Below are positions 44,934-54,069 of a stretch of DNA of 64,000 bases, one piece after another. Each line of letters begins with the position of its first letter. Positions within the stretch are counted from its first letter, which is position 1. Source of the stretch: Streptomyces sp. A1277 (GTDB taxonomy: Bacteria; Actinomycetota; Actinomycetes; Streptomycetales; Streptomycetaceae); NCBI RefSeq assembly GCF_004795015.1, contig NZ_SSBI01000005.1:62001-126000 (forward strand), in the 5' to 3' direction. The translations under genes and the position numbers were made by a program. The notes below the pieces were generated by a model. That model had not been told where the DNA came from and did not search any database. It worked only from the letters and a program-made list of their open reading frames with translations.

Positions 44934-45680
44934 TCACTCGTCGGCGAGGTCGCTGCGGCTGCACGCCAGGACCCCCGCCGTACCCGCGAGCCGCGCCGTC
45001 AGGGCGTCCGGGTCGCCGCGCCCCTGCACGCTCAGCGCGACCTCCACGGTCCGCTCGGCGTCCTGCTGCGAGCGGCGGCGCCGGAACATGCCCGAGCCGT
45101 CGGCGGAGAGCGTGGTGAGCTCCGAGACGGCGAACCCGGTCTCCGTGCAGTGGTTGACCAGTTCCCGCAGCGCGCCGACGCCCTCGGTATAGGTGATCCG
45201 GTAGCCGATCGAGGCGTTGCGCAGGACCGGGAGCCGGTGGGCCAGGGGGCGGACGCCGTAGGACACCAGGAAGTAGGCGAGGGTGGCCAGCGTGGCGAGA
45301 ACGGGCAGCCCCGCGCCGGCCGCGCAGCCCACGGCGGCGGTCAGCCAGATCGAGGCCGCCGTGGTGAGGCCGCGCACCGAGCCGCGGTGGACGAAGATGA
45401 CGCCGCCGCCGATGAACCCGAGCCCGGAGACGATCTGCGCCGCCACCCGGGACGGGTCCAGTTCCACCTGGCCGGTGACCACGACGTCGGAGAAGCCGAA
45501 CTTGCTGACCAGCGTGAAGAGCGCGGCGCCGAGGCCGACGATCGTGTACGTGCGCAGCCCCGCCGCCTTCTGGCGGATCTCACGCTCGATCCCGATCGCG
45601 GACGACAGGACGAACGCGATGCCGAACTGCGCCGCGTGCGTCCAGTTCTGACCGAACGGTTCGTTGATGTCGAGTGCCAC
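44934..45680 (-). CDS. MgtC/SapB-family membrane protein
   Basis: A 248-residue protein with four to five N-terminal membrane helices bearing the MgtC signature (FVLSSAIGIEREIRQKAAGLRTYTIVGLGAALFTLVSK, then IVSGLGFIGGGVIFVHRGSVRGLTTAASIWLTAAVG). A cytoplasmic ACT-like C-terminal domain starts at about residue 165. MgtC proteins limit ATP synthase and help growth at low magnesium. The GTG at 45680 follows CGGAGG. Its upstream leader has two strong stem-loops. Confidence 0.92.
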   Translation of the reverse strand: MALDINEPFGQNWTHAAQFGIAFVLSSAIGIEREIRQKAAGLRTYTIVGLGAALFTLVSKFGFSDVVVTGQVELDPSRVAAQIVSGLGFIGGGVIFVHRGSVRGLTTAASIWLTAAVGCAAGAGLPVLATLATLAYFLVSYGVRPLAHRLPVLRNASIGYRITYTEGVGALRELVNHCTETGFAVSELTTLSADGSGMFRRRRSQQDAERTVEVALSVQGRGDPDALTARLAGTAGVLACSRSDLADE

Positions 45681-45703
45681 GAGACCTCCGATGCCCTTCG
45701 GGC

Positions 45704-45766
45704 CTGTCCGGCGGACCGTGCCGGACAGCCGCCCCTCGTCCTTCCGGGCAGCCGGCCCCCGGAAGG
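45704..45766 (-). promoter_or_regulatory. Structured 5' leader of mgtC-like gene (two stem-loops)
   Basis: CTGTCCGGC/GCCGGACAG (45704-45728) and CCTTCCGGG/CCCGGAAGG (45740-45766) are perfect 9-bp stems 23 and 59 nt upstream of the start. I do not recognise the M-box consensus. The rest of the 427-bp gap 45681-46107 holds one more hairpin (46027-46061) and no gene that I can support. Confidence 0.45.
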
Positions 45767-46026
45767 GGAAGCGCCGAGGCTCCGCCGGCCGGGCGGCGCG
45801 ACGGTGCGGCGGCGCGATCACCACCGTACCCGGCCCCCGGGCGGCGACCGCGGCGCCGGGGCCGCCGGAAGGTGACGCTGTTTCACCCCGCCCGGTCCGG
45901 GAAGACGTCAGCCGGACCGTTGACCGCCGTCCGCTCCATCGCCGTCATCCCATGGGGGGCACCGCCGTTCCCACGCGGCGGCCCGCGTATGCCTCGCACA
46001 GCAGCGGTCGTACGGTCTGCTTCCCG

Positions 46027-46061
46027 GCGTGACGGTGCCCCTTTCCGGATCACCGTCACGC
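46027..46061. terminator. Hairpin in mgtC-pseudogene spacer
   Basis: Perfect 11-bp arms GCGTGACGGTG and complement with a 13-nt loop, between the divergent mgtC-like gene and the DJ-1 remnant. Confidence 0.45.
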
Positions 46062-46107
46062 GAAACCCGCCCGGGCGCCGGCGCCCCGGCTCTGCCAAAG
46101 ACGTGAC

Positions 46108-46396
46108 GTGGCAAAGATTCTGTTCGTTGTGACCGGCGCCGACCACTGGACGCTCGCCGCGCCACATCTTCGCCGGCTACCGGCTCACCGGCTTCACCAA
46201 CGCGGAGGAGGGCCAGGCAGGATTCGCCGACGAGGCCAAGTGGCTCCTCCAGGACCGTCTCGTGGAGATCGGGACCGACTTCCAGGAGGGCGAGCCGTGG
46301 GCCCCGCACGTCGTCGTGGACCGCAACCTGGTCACCGGCCAGAACCCCGCGTCGGCCGGCCCGCTCGCCGGTGAACTGCTCAAGCGGCTGCGCTGA
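46108..46396 (+). pseudogene. DJ-1/PfpI-type glutamine-amidotransferase-like gene with internal deletion
   Basis: A GTG start at 46108 opens the family N-terminus (AKILFVVTGADHWTLA), then sequence jumps, in another frame, to the C-terminal part (HIFAGYRLTGFTNAEEGQ, LLQDRLVEIGTDF, VVVDRNLVTGQNPASAG, LAGELLKRLR, TGA at 46394). About 100-110 residues, including the nucleophile-elbow Cys, are missing at roughly 46158-46163. The gene cannot make an active protein. Confidence 0.85.
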
Positions 46397-46422
46397 GGGA
46401 TCGCCACACCCCCCGGCGCGGC

Positions 46423-47865
46423 TCAGCCGGACTCCGCCTCCGAGCGGTCCTGGCCCCACTGCGTGTGGAACGCCCCCTCGCGGTCGGTCCGCCGATAGGT
46501 GTGCGCGCCGAAGAAGTCCCGCTGCCCCTGGGTGAGCGCCGCCGGCAACCGGTCGGCGCGCAGACCGTCGTAGTACGAGAGCGCCGCGGCGAACCCGGGG
46601 GCCGGCACGCCCTGGCGCACCGCCTCGGCCACCACCGCGCGCCAGTCGTCCTGCGCCGCGCCGATCTCCTCGGCGAACTGCTTGTCCGACAACAGGCTCA
46701 GCAGCTCGGGCTGTGCGTCGTAGGCGGCGCGGATGCGGTCGAGGAACGCCGCCCGGATGATGCAGCCGGCCCGCCAGATCGACGCCACCGCGCCCAGATC
46801 GATGTCCCAGTCGTACGCCTCGCTGCCCGCCCGGATCTGGTGGAACCCCTGGGTGTACGAGACGATCTTGGACGCGTACAGCGCCTGCTCGACCCGGTCC
46901 GCGAAGGCGGCGGCCTCGCTCTCGCCGAGCGGGGTGGCCGCGGGGCCCTTCAGATCCCGCGCGGCCTCGCGCAGATCGGTGTGCCCGGACAGCGAACGGG
47001 CGAAGACCGCCTCCGCGATGCCGGAGACGGGCACGCCCAGATCGAGGGCGATCTGCACCGTCCAGCGCCCGGTGCCCTTCTGCTCCGCCCGGTCCTGCAC
47101 GATGTCCACGAACGGCTTGCCGGTGGCCGCGTCGGTGTGGGCCAGCACCTCGGCGGTGATCTCGATCAGATACGAGTCGAGGCGGCCGGTGTTCCAGCCG
47201 CGGAACGTCTCGGCGATCTTCGCGGGGGAGTAGCCGGCCACCGCGCGCAGCAGGTCGTACGCCTCCGCGATGAGCTGCATGTCGGCGTACTCGATGCCGT
47301 TGTGCACCATCTTGACGAAGTGGCCGGCGCCGTCCGGCCCGATGTGCGCGGTGCAGGGCGTGCCGTCCTGCGCCTTCGCCGCGATCCGCTCCAGCATCGG
47401 CCCCAGCGACTCGTACGACTCGGCCGAGCCGCCCGGCATGATGCTGGGGCCGTTCAGCGCGCCCTCCTCGCCGCCGGAGATGCCCGCGCCCACGAAGTGG
47501 ATGCCGCGCTCGCGCAGTTCCTTCTCCCGGCGCCGGGTGTCCTCGAAGTGGGCGTTGCCGCCGTCGATGATGACGTCGCCCTCGTCGAGCAACGGGGCGA
47601 ACTCCTGGATGACCGCGTCCGTCGGCTCGCCCGCCTTCACCATGACGACCAGGCGGCGCGGCCGCTCCAGGGCCCGGACGAACTCCTCGGGACTGTGCGC
47701 GGCCACGAAGGTGCCCTCGCCGCCGAACTCCTCGATCAGGGCGTCGGTCCTGCTCTCCGTACGGTTGTGCACGGCGACCGTGAAGCCGTTGCGGGCGAAG
47801 TTGCGGGCCAGGTTGCGGCCCATCACCGCGAGCCCGGTGACGCCGATCTGCGCGGTAGCGCTCAT
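46423..47865 (-). CDS. gnd: 6-phosphogluconate dehydrogenase, NADP-dependent (decarboxylating)
   Basis: A 480-residue pentose-phosphate enzyme converting 6-phosphogluconate to ribulose 5-phosphate, CO2 and NADPH. The NADP site is GVTGLAVMGRNLARNFARNGF (residues 8-28), the substrate loop VGAGISGGEEGA near 125, and the catalytic HFVKMVHNGIEYADMQLI near 182. The Gnd length and C-terminal GQRDFFGAHTYRRTD are those of the long dimeric class. CAGGAG precedes the ATG. Stands alone; not linked to zwf here. Confidence 0.96.
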   Translation of the reverse strand: MSATAQIGVTGLAVMGRNLARNFARNGFTVAVHNRTESRTDALIEEFGGEGTFVAAHSPEEFVRALERPRRLVVMVKAGEPTDAVIQEFAPLLDEGDVIIDGGNAHFEDTRRREKELRERGIHFVGAGISGGEEGALNGPSIMPGGSAESYESLGPMLERIAAKAQDGTPCTAHIGPDGAGHFVKMVHNGIEYADMQLIAEAYDLLRAVAGYSPAKIAETFRGWNTGRLDSYLIEITAEVLAHTDAATGKPFVDIVQDRAEQKGTGRWTVQIALDLGVPVSGIAEAVFARSLSGHTDLREAARDLKGPAATPLGESEAAAFADRVEQALYASKIVSYTQGFHQIRAGSEAYDWDIDLGAVASIWRAGCIIRAAFLDRIRAAYDAQPELLSLLSDKQFAEEIGAAQDDWRAVVAEAVRQGVPAPGFAAALSYYDGLRADRLPAALTQGQRDFFGAHTYRRTDREGAFHTQWGQDRSEAESG

Positions 47866-48034
47866 CTGTCTGCTCCTGCGGTAGGTGGGGAAGCCGGGAG
47901 CCGGGGCTGCGGCAGCCGGCGATGTCCAGTATGGATAAGGGGGCGGGGGGCGGCCTGTTCAACGGCCGGACGGTGACGCTTGCCCCTCCGGCCGGGCTGG
48001 ACCGGCGGGACCGGGCGCCCGCCAACCTGTCGCG

Positions 48035-48478
48035 ATGCCGCCGCACCTCGGTGCGCTGGCCGGCGCCCTGTATGACGAGGGCGCCTCGCCGCTCCTGCCC
48101 CTGCCTGCCGACGCGTCGGCAGGCAGGGGCTGTCCGCCCCGCCACGGCTCGCGGCGCACCTGCGCCTCGTGCACGACGCCGCCCATCAACTGGCGCCGGT
48201 TGGCGGCCCACTGCCCGGAACTCGTCTTCGACCGTGCGGCCGTGCTGTTCGGGGCGGCCACCCACGACATCGGCAAGATCCTGCACACCGCCGAACTCTC
48301 CGGCCCCGGTTCCGCACACGAGGAGGCCGGCCGGGAGCTCCTGCCGGCCCGGGGCTTCGACGCCCGCCTCGCCCGCGTCGCCGGCACCCGTGGCTCCTGG
48401 ACCCCGTCCCGGTGCACGCCTGAGGAAGGCCGTTTCACGCCGGCTCTTGACACTCCGTCGACAGCGGCGCAACACTGA
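48035..48478 (+). pseudogene. HD-domain phosphohydrolase, frameshifted
   Basis: Coding sense is split across two frames. Frame 2 from the ATG at 48035 reads to LLPLPADA at 48115. A 17-bp insertion (48116-48132) shifts to frame 1 (SAPPRLAAHLRLVHDAAHQLA), and near 48195 the sense returns to frame 2 (LAAHCPELVFDRAAVLFGAATHDIGKILHTAELSGPGSAHEEAG). The HD motif ATHD is present, but the C-terminal helices are cut short. So the gene is inactivated by at least two indels, one of them a palindrome-forming insertion. Confidence 0.75.
48097..48130. repeat. Perfect 34-bp palindrome created by inverted 17-bp insertion
   Basis: Positions 48097-48113 and 48114-48130 are exact complements centred on ACGCGT. 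Removing 48116-48132 restores an uninterrupted frame, so the right arm is an inverted copy of the left. Confidence 0.8.
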
Positions 48479-48488
48479 CAACGCGCGC

Positions 48489-48504
48489 GGGAGAGCGCTC
48501 TCCC
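48489..48504. promoter_or_regulatory. LacI-type operator, third copy, no intact target
   Basis: GGGAGAGCGCTCTCCC is a perfect 16-bp palindrome containing the same GGAGAGCGCTCTCC found at 56908 and 59450. It lies between the HD remnant and a TetR gene, with no carbohydrate gene directly downstream on either strand. Confidence 0.7.
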
Positions 48505-48556
48505 AATGTCCCGGACCACCGTGTCGGCCCACTCCCCGCTGTCGGCACGGTATAGA

Positions 48557-48596
48557 AGCCCGCGGTGGTCACGGTGATCCGTGACCACCGCGGGCT
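48557..48596. terminator. Perfect 18-bp-stem hairpin before TetR gene
   Basis: Exact 18-bp arms flank a TGAT loop. It is the strongest stem in this spacer; either a terminator for the decayed gene or part of the TetR promoter region. Confidence 0.6.
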
Positions 48597-48652
48597 CCTG
48601 TGTATATTCGGGAAAGCTAAGGGTCCTAGGAAGTACGTCGGCGGGGGTGGGG

Positions 48653-49234
48653 ATGGTTCGCGCGGGGCTCACGACCGAGCGGGTCGTGGCGGCGGCGGCC
48701 GACCTGGCGGACACGGCCGGCTTCGACAAGGTCACCATCTCCGCGCTGGCCCGCGGCTTCGGCGTCAAGGACGCGAGCCTCTACTCCCACGTCAAGAACC
48801 TGCGCGATCTGCGGACCCGGGTCGCGGTGCTGGCCGCCGAGGAGCTCATCGACCGGATCGAGGCGGCGGTGGCCGGGCGGGCCGGGAAGGACGCGCTGTT
48901 CGCGTTCGCGGACGCCTACCGCACCTTCGCGCTGGAGTGCCCCGGCCGGTACGCGGCCACGCAGATGCGCGTCGACCCGGCGATCGTCGCCGAGGCACCC
49001 GCGTACCACCGCACCCTGCGCACCACCTCCGCGATGCTGCGCGCGTACGGTCTGACCGAACCGGACCTGACCGACGCGGTACGGCTGCTGCGCAGCACCT
49101 TCCACGGGTTCACCGCTCTGGAGGGCGACGGCGGCTTCGAGGCGCCGCGCCCCGTCCAGACCTCCTGGGAGCGTGCGGTGGAGGCGCTGCACTTCCTCCT
49201 GTCCAACTGGGCGTCGGCCACCGGTGCACCGTGA
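48653..49234 (+). CDS. TetR/AcrR regulator with WHG-type C-terminal domain
   Basis: A 193-residue regulator: helix-turn-helix at about residues 25-50 (VTISALARGFGVKDASLYSHVKNL), and a C-terminal ligand domain ending in the WHG-like LLRSTFHGFTALEGDGGF. The ATG at 48653 fits a GGGGGTGGGG ribosome site; in-frame codons upstream overlap the hairpin. It is convergent with the GH1 gene and isolated from other operons, so its target is unclear. Confidence 0.85.
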   Translation: MVRAGLTTERVVAAAADLADTAGFDKVTISALARGFGVKDASLYSHVKNLRDLRTRVAVLAAEELIDRIEAAVAGRAGKDALFAFADAYRTFALECPGRYAATQMRVDPAIVAEAPAYHRTLRTTSAMLRAYGLTEPDLTDAVRLLRSTFHGFTALEGDGGFEAPRPVQTSWERAVEALHFLLSNWASATGAP

Positions 49235-49254
49235 GCGTGTCGTGCAGCGCGAAA

Positions 49255-49290
49255 CCTCCGGCGGCGGCGGTCGTCCGTCGCGGCCGGAGG
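49255..49290. terminator. Terminator between TetR and GH1 genes
   Basis: CCTCCGGC and GCCGGAGG arms with a GC-rich loop, between convergent genes. Confidence 0.5.
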
Positions 49291-49309
49291 CTGCTGGGGG
49301 TGGCGCCGG

Positions 49310-50692
49310 TCAGGCGGCCTTGTGGGTGCGGCCCGCCGCCGCTTCGCGGATCAGCTCGGCGTAGCGCCGGCCGCTGCTCTTGACCGTGCGGCGCTGCGTC
49401 GCGTAGTCGACGTGCACCAGGCCGAACCGCTTGTCGTATCCATAGGCCCACTCGAAGTTGTCGAGGAGCGACCAGGCGAAGTAGCCGGCCAGCGGGGCGC
49501 CCTTGCGGACGGCGCGGGCGCAGGCCGCGAGGTGTTCCTCCAGGTACTGCGTCCGCTCGGGGTCGTGCACCGATCCGTCGGCGAGGACGACGTCCTGGTA
49601 GGCCGAGCCGTTCTCGGTCACGTAGACGCGCTCGACGCCGTACTCCTCGGTCAGGCGCAGCAGCAGTTGCTCCAGGCCCTGGGCGTGCACCTCCCAGTCC
49701 ATGTGCGTGTGGCGGGAGCCGGGCAGGTAGACCTGCTTGGCGTGCGGGACGGGGCCGGCCGGGTCGGCTGTGACGACCTGGCGGAAGTAGTAGTTCACGC
49801 CCAGCCAGTCCAGCGGCGCCGAGATCAGCTCCATGTCGCCGTCCCGCACGGGGAGTTCGACCCCGTACAGGTCGACCATGTCCTGCGGGTAGCCGCGCCC
49901 GAGGACCGGGTCGAGCCACCAGCGGTTGATGTGCCCGTCGCCGCGCACCGCGGCCGCCCGGTCGGCCTCGCGGTCGGTGGCCGCCTCCACCGGGCTGAGG
50001 TTGTTGACGATGCCGACCCGGGCGTCGGGGGAGAGGTCGCGGATCGCCCGGACGGCGAGGCCGTGGCCGAGGTGCAGGTGGTAGGAGGCCCGGACGGCGG
50101 CGGTCAGGTCGGTGAGACCCGGGGCCATCGTGCCCTCCAGGTGGCCGATCCAGGCCGAGCAGAGTGGTTCGTTGAGGGTCGCCCAGTCCTTGACCCGGTC
50201 GCCGAGCCGTTCCACGACGACCGAGGTGTACGCGGCGAAGTGCTCCGCGGTCTCCCGCACGGTCCAGCCGCCCCGGTCCTGGAGGGCCTGCGGCAGATCC
50301 CAGTGGTAGAGCGTGGCGAACGGGGTGATCCCGGCGTCCAGGAGGCCGTCGACCAGCCGGTCGTAGAAGTCGAGGCCGGCCGCGTTGACCGGTCCGTCGC
50401 CGCCGGGCACGATCCGCGGCCAGGCGAGCGAGAAGCGGTACGCGTTCGCGCCGACCTCCTTGATCAGGCCGATGTCCTCCGGCACCCGGTGGTAGTGGTC
50501 GCAGGCCACGTCGCCGGTGTCGCCGCCGGCCACCTTGCCCGGGGTGTGCGAGAAAGTGTCCCAGATGGACGGGGCGCGGCCGTCCTCGGCCACGGCTCCC
50601 TCGATCTGGTACGCGGCGGTGGCGACGCCCCAGGTGAAGTCGGCCGGGAGGGCGCTGAGGTCGTTCACGGACTTCCTTTCCATAGCGGTCAC
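49310..50692 (-). CDS. GH1 beta-glucosidase
   Basis: A 460-residue family-1 glycosidase of the BglC type, cytoplasmic, hydrolysing imported beta-glucosides such as cellobiose. Signature [21 protein letters not shown] at residues 19-39, acid/base Glu in [10 protein letters not shown] near 172, nucleophile Glu in [10 protein letters not shown] near 360. The GTG at 50692 overlaps the permease stop (GTGA); a second GTG at 50668 has a better AAGGAAG site, so the product may be 8 residues shorter. It is the last gene of the binding protein-permease-permease operon. Confidence 0.95.
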   Translation of the reverse strand: MTAMERKSVNDLSALPADFTWGVATAAYQIEGAVAEDGRAPSIWDTFSHTPGKVAGGDTGDVACDHYHRVPEDIGLIKEVGANAYRFSLAWPRIVPGGDGPVNAAGLDFYDRLVDGLLDAGITPFATLYHWDLPQALQDRGGWTVRETAEHFAAYTSVVVERLGDRVKDWATLNEPLCSAWIGHLEGTMAPGLTDLTAAVRASYHLHLGHGLAVRAIRDLSPDARVGIVNNLSPVEAATDREADRAAAVRGDGHINRWWLDPVLGRGYPQDMVDLYGVELPVRDGDMELISAPLDWLGVNYYFRQVVTADPAGPVPHAKQVYLPGSRHTHMDWEVHAQGLEQLLLRLTEEYGVERVYVTENGSAYQDVVLADGSVHDPERTQYLEEHLAACARAVRKGAPLAGYFAWSLLDNFEWAYGYDKRFGLVHVDYATQRRTVKSSGRRYAELIREAAAGRTHKAA

Positions 50693-51597
50693 TTGACGGC
50701 TCCCGCGGTGAGGCCGGCCACCAGGTAGCGCTGCAGGAGCAGGAAGCCTGCGACGATCGGGACGCTGACGACGAGCGAGGCGGCCATGACCTGGTTCCAG
50801 TAGACGTCGTTCTGCGTGGCGTAGCCCTGGAGGCCGACGGCCAGGGTGCGGGTGGTGTCGTTGGTCATGACGGAGGCGAAGAGCACCTCGCCCCAGGCCG
50901 TCATGAACGCGTACACGGCGACGGCGACGATGCCCGGCACGGCGGCCGGCACCACGACCTGGAACAGGGCGCGGATCGGTCCGCAGCCGTCGACCAGCGC
51001 GGCCTCGTCCAGGTCCCGGGGGATCGAGTCGAAGTAGCCGATCAGCATCCAGATGGAGAACGGCAGCGAGAACGTCAGATAGGTGAGGATCAGTCCGCCG
51101 CGCGAGCCGTACAGGGCGATGCCCGTGCTGTTGCCGATGTTGACGAAGATGAGGAACAGCGGGAGCAGGAAGAGGATGCCCGGGAACATCTGGGTGGAGA
51201 GCACCGTGACGGTGAAGACGCGCTTGCCGCGGAACTTGTAGCGGCTCACGGCGTACGCGGAGAACACCGCGATGATCACCGAGAGGACCGTCGCCGTGCC
51301 CGCCACGATCAGCGAGTTGACGAAGTACCGGGCGAGCGGGACGGTGTCCCAGATGTCGAAGTAGGGCTTGACGGTCAGTCCGGACGGGATCCAGTGGAAC
51401 TTCCCCGACACGTCCTGGAGCGGCTTGAGCGAGCTGCTGACCATCACGTAGACGGGCAGCAGGGCGAAGAGGGCCAAGAACGTCAGGATGACGCGGCGGG
51501 TCCAGAGGAAGGACTGCGGCGCGGCCATCGGGGAACGGGAGCGCGAGCGCGGTCCGGTCTTCGCCGGCAGCGCGGACGGCTGGGCATGGCTAGGCAT
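50689..51597 (-). CDS. Sugar ABC transporter permease (MalG/CebG type)
   Basis: A 302-residue inner-membrane protein of the MalG branch with six spans and the EAA loop [21 protein letters not shown] near residue 200. The ATG at 51597 has GGAAGGG 5 nt upstream and overlaps the end of the MalF-type gene by 8 bp. No ATPase gene is in the operon; such actinobacterial systems share the MsiK ATPase encoded elsewhere. Confidence 0.93.
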   Translation of the reverse strand: MPSHAQPSALPAKTGPRSRSRSPMAAPQSFLWTRRVILTFLALFALLPVYVMVSSSLKPLQDVSGKFHWIPSGLTVKPYFDIWDTVPLARYFVNSLIVAGTATVLSVIIAVFSAYAVSRYKFRGKRVFTVTVLSTQMFPGILFLLPLFLIFVNIGNSTGIALYGSRGGLILTYLTFSLPFSIWMLIGYFDSIPRDLDEAALVDGCGPIRALFQVVVPAAVPGIVAVAVYAFMTAWGEVLFASVMTNDTTRTLAVGLQGYATQNDVYWNQVMAASLVVSVPIVAGFLLLQRYLVAGLTAGAVK

Positions 51598-52600
51598 CGG
51601 CACCCTTCCTTCCGCGTGAGGTGATGAGCAGGTAGACGGCCGTCACGACGAGCAGGAACAGCAGCAGGAGCACGGACATCGCGGAGCCGGTGCCGAAGTT
51701 CCAGGTGACGAAGGAGGACTGGTAGATGTGGATCGAGATGAGGTCCGCGTTCTCCGGGGCCGCCTTCCCGAACAGCACGTACGGGGTGTTGAAGTCGTTG
51801 AACGTCCACAGGAACAGCACCAGCACCAGGACCTGGTTGACCGGGCGCAGCGAGGGCAGCGTGATCTTGCGGATCTGCTGCCAGATGCCGGCGCCGTCGA
51901 TCGAGGCGGCCTCGTACAGTTCGCGCGGGATGTTCTGCAGCCCGGCCATCACGATGAGGAAGGCGAAGGGCCAGCCCTTCCAGACCGAGACGATGATCAG
52001 CGCGTAGATGCTGTTGTCGCCGATCAGCCAGAACGACGGCTGGTCGGTGAGGCCGAGCTGGTCGTGGAGCACGTGATTGACCAGGCCGTTGTCCCGCTGG
52101 AACATGAAGGCCCAGGTGATGACGGCCGCGTAGACCGGCAGGGCGTACGGGACGAGGAAGATCGCCCGCAGGAAGCCCCTGCCGCGGAAGTTCTCCTGCA
52201 GCATGATCGCCGCCGCGACCCCGAACAGCCACGCCAGGCCGACGGCGAAGAACGTGAAGACGCAAGTGACGAAGAACGAGTGGAGCAGTGCCTCGCCGAT
52301 CGGGGCGTTGACGTCGACGGCGATCTTGTAGTTGTCGAAGCCACTCCAGGGCGCCCCGCCCCAGTTGTTGATGTAGAACTGCGTGAACTGGCGGAAACTC
52401 ATCACGATTCCGATGATCATCGGAATCACATGGACGAGGAGTTCGAGCAGGACGGCCGGCAGGAGCAGGAGATAGGGCAGTCCGCCCTGGCGGATCCGGT
52501 CGGGGATGCGCGGCAGTCTCCTGCGCGCACCCCCGCTGCCCCGGCTCGTCACCCTGTCCGACTTTTCCTTCAGGCTGTCGGTGGTCGCGGTGGCGGTCAT
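51590..52600 (-). CDS. Sugar ABC transporter permease (MalF/CebF type)
   Basis: A 336-residue MalF-type permease: a basic N-terminal tail of about 38 residues, six spans, and the EAA loop ELYEAASIDGAGIWQQIRKITLPSL near residue 228. It follows the binding-protein gene by 10 bp and overlaps the MalG-type gene, forming a four-gene oligosaccharide uptake and hydrolysis operon with GH1. Confidence 0.93.
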   Translation of the reverse strand: MTATATTDSLKEKSDRVTSRGSGGARRRLPRIPDRIRQGGLPYLLLLPAVLLELLVHVIPMIIGIVMSFRQFTQFYINNWGGAPWSGFDNYKIAVDVNAPIGEALLHSFFVTCVFTFFAVGLAWLFGVAAAIMLQENFRGRGFLRAIFLVPYALPVYAAVITWAFMFQRDNGLVNHVLHDQLGLTDQPSFWLIGDNSIYALIIVSVWKGWPFAFLIVMAGLQNIPRELYEAASIDGAGIWQQIRKITLPSLRPVNQVLVLVLFLWTFNDFNTPYVLFGKAAPENADLISIHIYQSSFVTWNFGTGSAMSVLLLLFLLVVTAVYLLITSRGRKGADA

Positions 52601-52610
52601 GAAGGGTGCC

Positions 52611-53924
52611 TTACTGCTGCATCGTCTGCTGGGCCTTTTCCAGGCGCGCCTTGACGGATTCGGTGGTCACGGGGCGTCCTGCGGCGGCGTCGGCCCACAG
52701 CTCCTTGACCGCCGTACCGACGGCCGTCTCGAACTGCGACTCGTTGGGCACCTGCGGCAGCGGGGCCGCGCTCTTGGCCAGCGTGTCGCGCAGGACCGCG
52801 AGGTCCGGCGCCGAGAACGCCTCGTCGGCCTGGGCGGTCTTGACCGGCGGGATCGACCCGTAGGTCTTGTTCAGCAGCTTCTGCTCGGCGTCGCTCGTCA
52901 TGAACTTCACGAACTTCTTGGCGCCGTCGACGTTCTTGGTGTTCTTGAACACCGCCATGTTGATGCCGGCGACCATGGAGTTGACGTTCTTGCCGGCGCC
53001 GGGCGTGCCGGAGGCGACGGGGACGGGGGCCGCGCCCCAGTCCTCGGGCTTCATGCCCTGGGAGGCGAAGGTGGAGGCGGCGGCCTGCCACAGCACCATC
53101 GCGGTCTTGCCCTTGGCGAAGTCCGTGAGGGACTGGTTCTGGGCGTACTCCGCGTTGCCCGGGGCGATGATCTTGTCCTTGGCCATGAAGTCGATGTACT
53201 GCTTCACGGCCGCGACCGCGCCGTCCGAGGTGAAGGTCGGCTTGCCGTCGGCGTCGAAGAAGTCCGCGCCGTGCTGCTGGCCCAGGACGAAGGTCTGGTG
53301 GATGTTGTTGGAGAGGTTGGCGCCCTCCGCGCCGAGCCCCCACTTGCCGTTCTTGGACAGCTTCTTGCCGTCCGCGACCAGCTCGTCCCAGGTGGCCGGG
53401 GGCTTCTCGATGCCGGCCTCGGCGAAGCTCTTCTTGTTGTAGTAGAGGGCGTACGCCAGCGAGTACAGCGGCACCGCGGAGGGGTCCTGGCCCTCCGCGC
53501 CGGCCGAGGCCACCGCCGAGTCGACGAACCGGTCACGGCCGCCGATCGCGTCGAAGTTCTCCTTGCTCCAGGGGAGCAGCGCGCCCGTCGCCTGGAGCGA
53601 GGCGGACCAGGTGTTGCCGATGTTCAGGACGTCCGGGCCCTGACCGGACGTGGTGGCGGCGAGGATCCGGTTGAGCAGGTCGGCCCACGGCACGACCTCC
53701 AGCTTGACCTTGATGCCCGTCTGCTCCTCGAACTTCTTCAGCTCGGGCGTCAGGATCTTCTTGTCGGCCTCGATGCTGGGGCCCTGGTTGGAGGCCCAGT
53801 ACGTGAGGGTCTTCGGTGAATCGTTGCTGCCGCCGCTCGCGGACGAACCGCCTCCGCAGCCGGTGACTCCGGCGGCTATGGCGATCGCGAGGGTGACGGC
53901 TGCCGCGGCTCTGATGGTGCGCAT
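52611..53924 (-). CDS. Sugar ABC transporter substrate-binding lipoprotein
   Basis: A 437-residue extracellular lipoprotein of the MalE/CebE class. The signal ends in the lipobox AAGVTGC (Cys near residue 23) with a GGGSSASGG tether. The mature part has the family-1 binding signature (TLTYWASNQGPSIEADKKILTPELKKFEEQTGIKV, GPDVLNIGNTW). Beta-glucoside oligomers are the probable ligand because GH1 is in the operon. Promoter region holds a ROK-like dyad at 53984. Confidence 0.93.
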   Translation of the reverse strand: MRTIRAAAAVTLAIAIAAGVTGCGGGSSASGGSNDSPKTLTYWASNQGPSIEADKKILTPELKKFEEQTGIKVKLEVVPWADLLNRILAATTSGQGPDVLNIGNTWSASLQATGALLPWSKENFDAIGGRDRFVDSAVASAGAEGQDPSAVPLYSLAYALYYNKKSFAEAGIEKPPATWDELVADGKKLSKNGKWGLGAEGANLSNNIHQTFVLGQQHGADFFDADGKPTFTSDGAVAAVKQYIDFMAKDKIIAPGNAEYAQNQSLTDFAKGKTAMVLWQAAASTFASQGMKPEDWGAAPVPVASGTPGAGKNVNSMVAGINMAVFKNTKNVDGAKKFVKFMTSDAEQKLLNKTYGSIPPVKTAQADEAFSAPDLAVLRDTLAKSAAPLPQVPNESQFETAVGTAVKELWADAAAGRPVTTESVKARLEKAQQTMQQ

Positions 53925-53983
53925 GCTGGGTGGCCCCTTTCCGGGGAGGAAGGCTGTGTTCGAGAACCGAACGACCTTCAGGG

Positions 53984-54006
53984 CTTAATTTATGACGTGA
54001 TTTAAG
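53984..54006. promoter_or_regulatory. Candidate ROK operator between sugar-uptake operon and ROK gene
   Basis: The only AT-rich patch for kilobases is a 23-bp dyad, CTTAATTTATG inverted as CGTGATTTAAG (8 of 11 matching). It is midway between divergent starts, as expected for a ROK regulator controlling both directions. Confidence 0.6.
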
Positions 54007-54069
54007 AGGTGAGAGAAGGTCGCGTCAAGTCCCGGGGGCGCGGTATGTTTCGGGCAGGGAAGGAGCCAC

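Noticed and set aside
45704..45766. mgtC leader considered as an M-box magnesium riboswitch
   Set aside because: The conserved M-box core was not found in the leader on inspection, so only the stems are reported.
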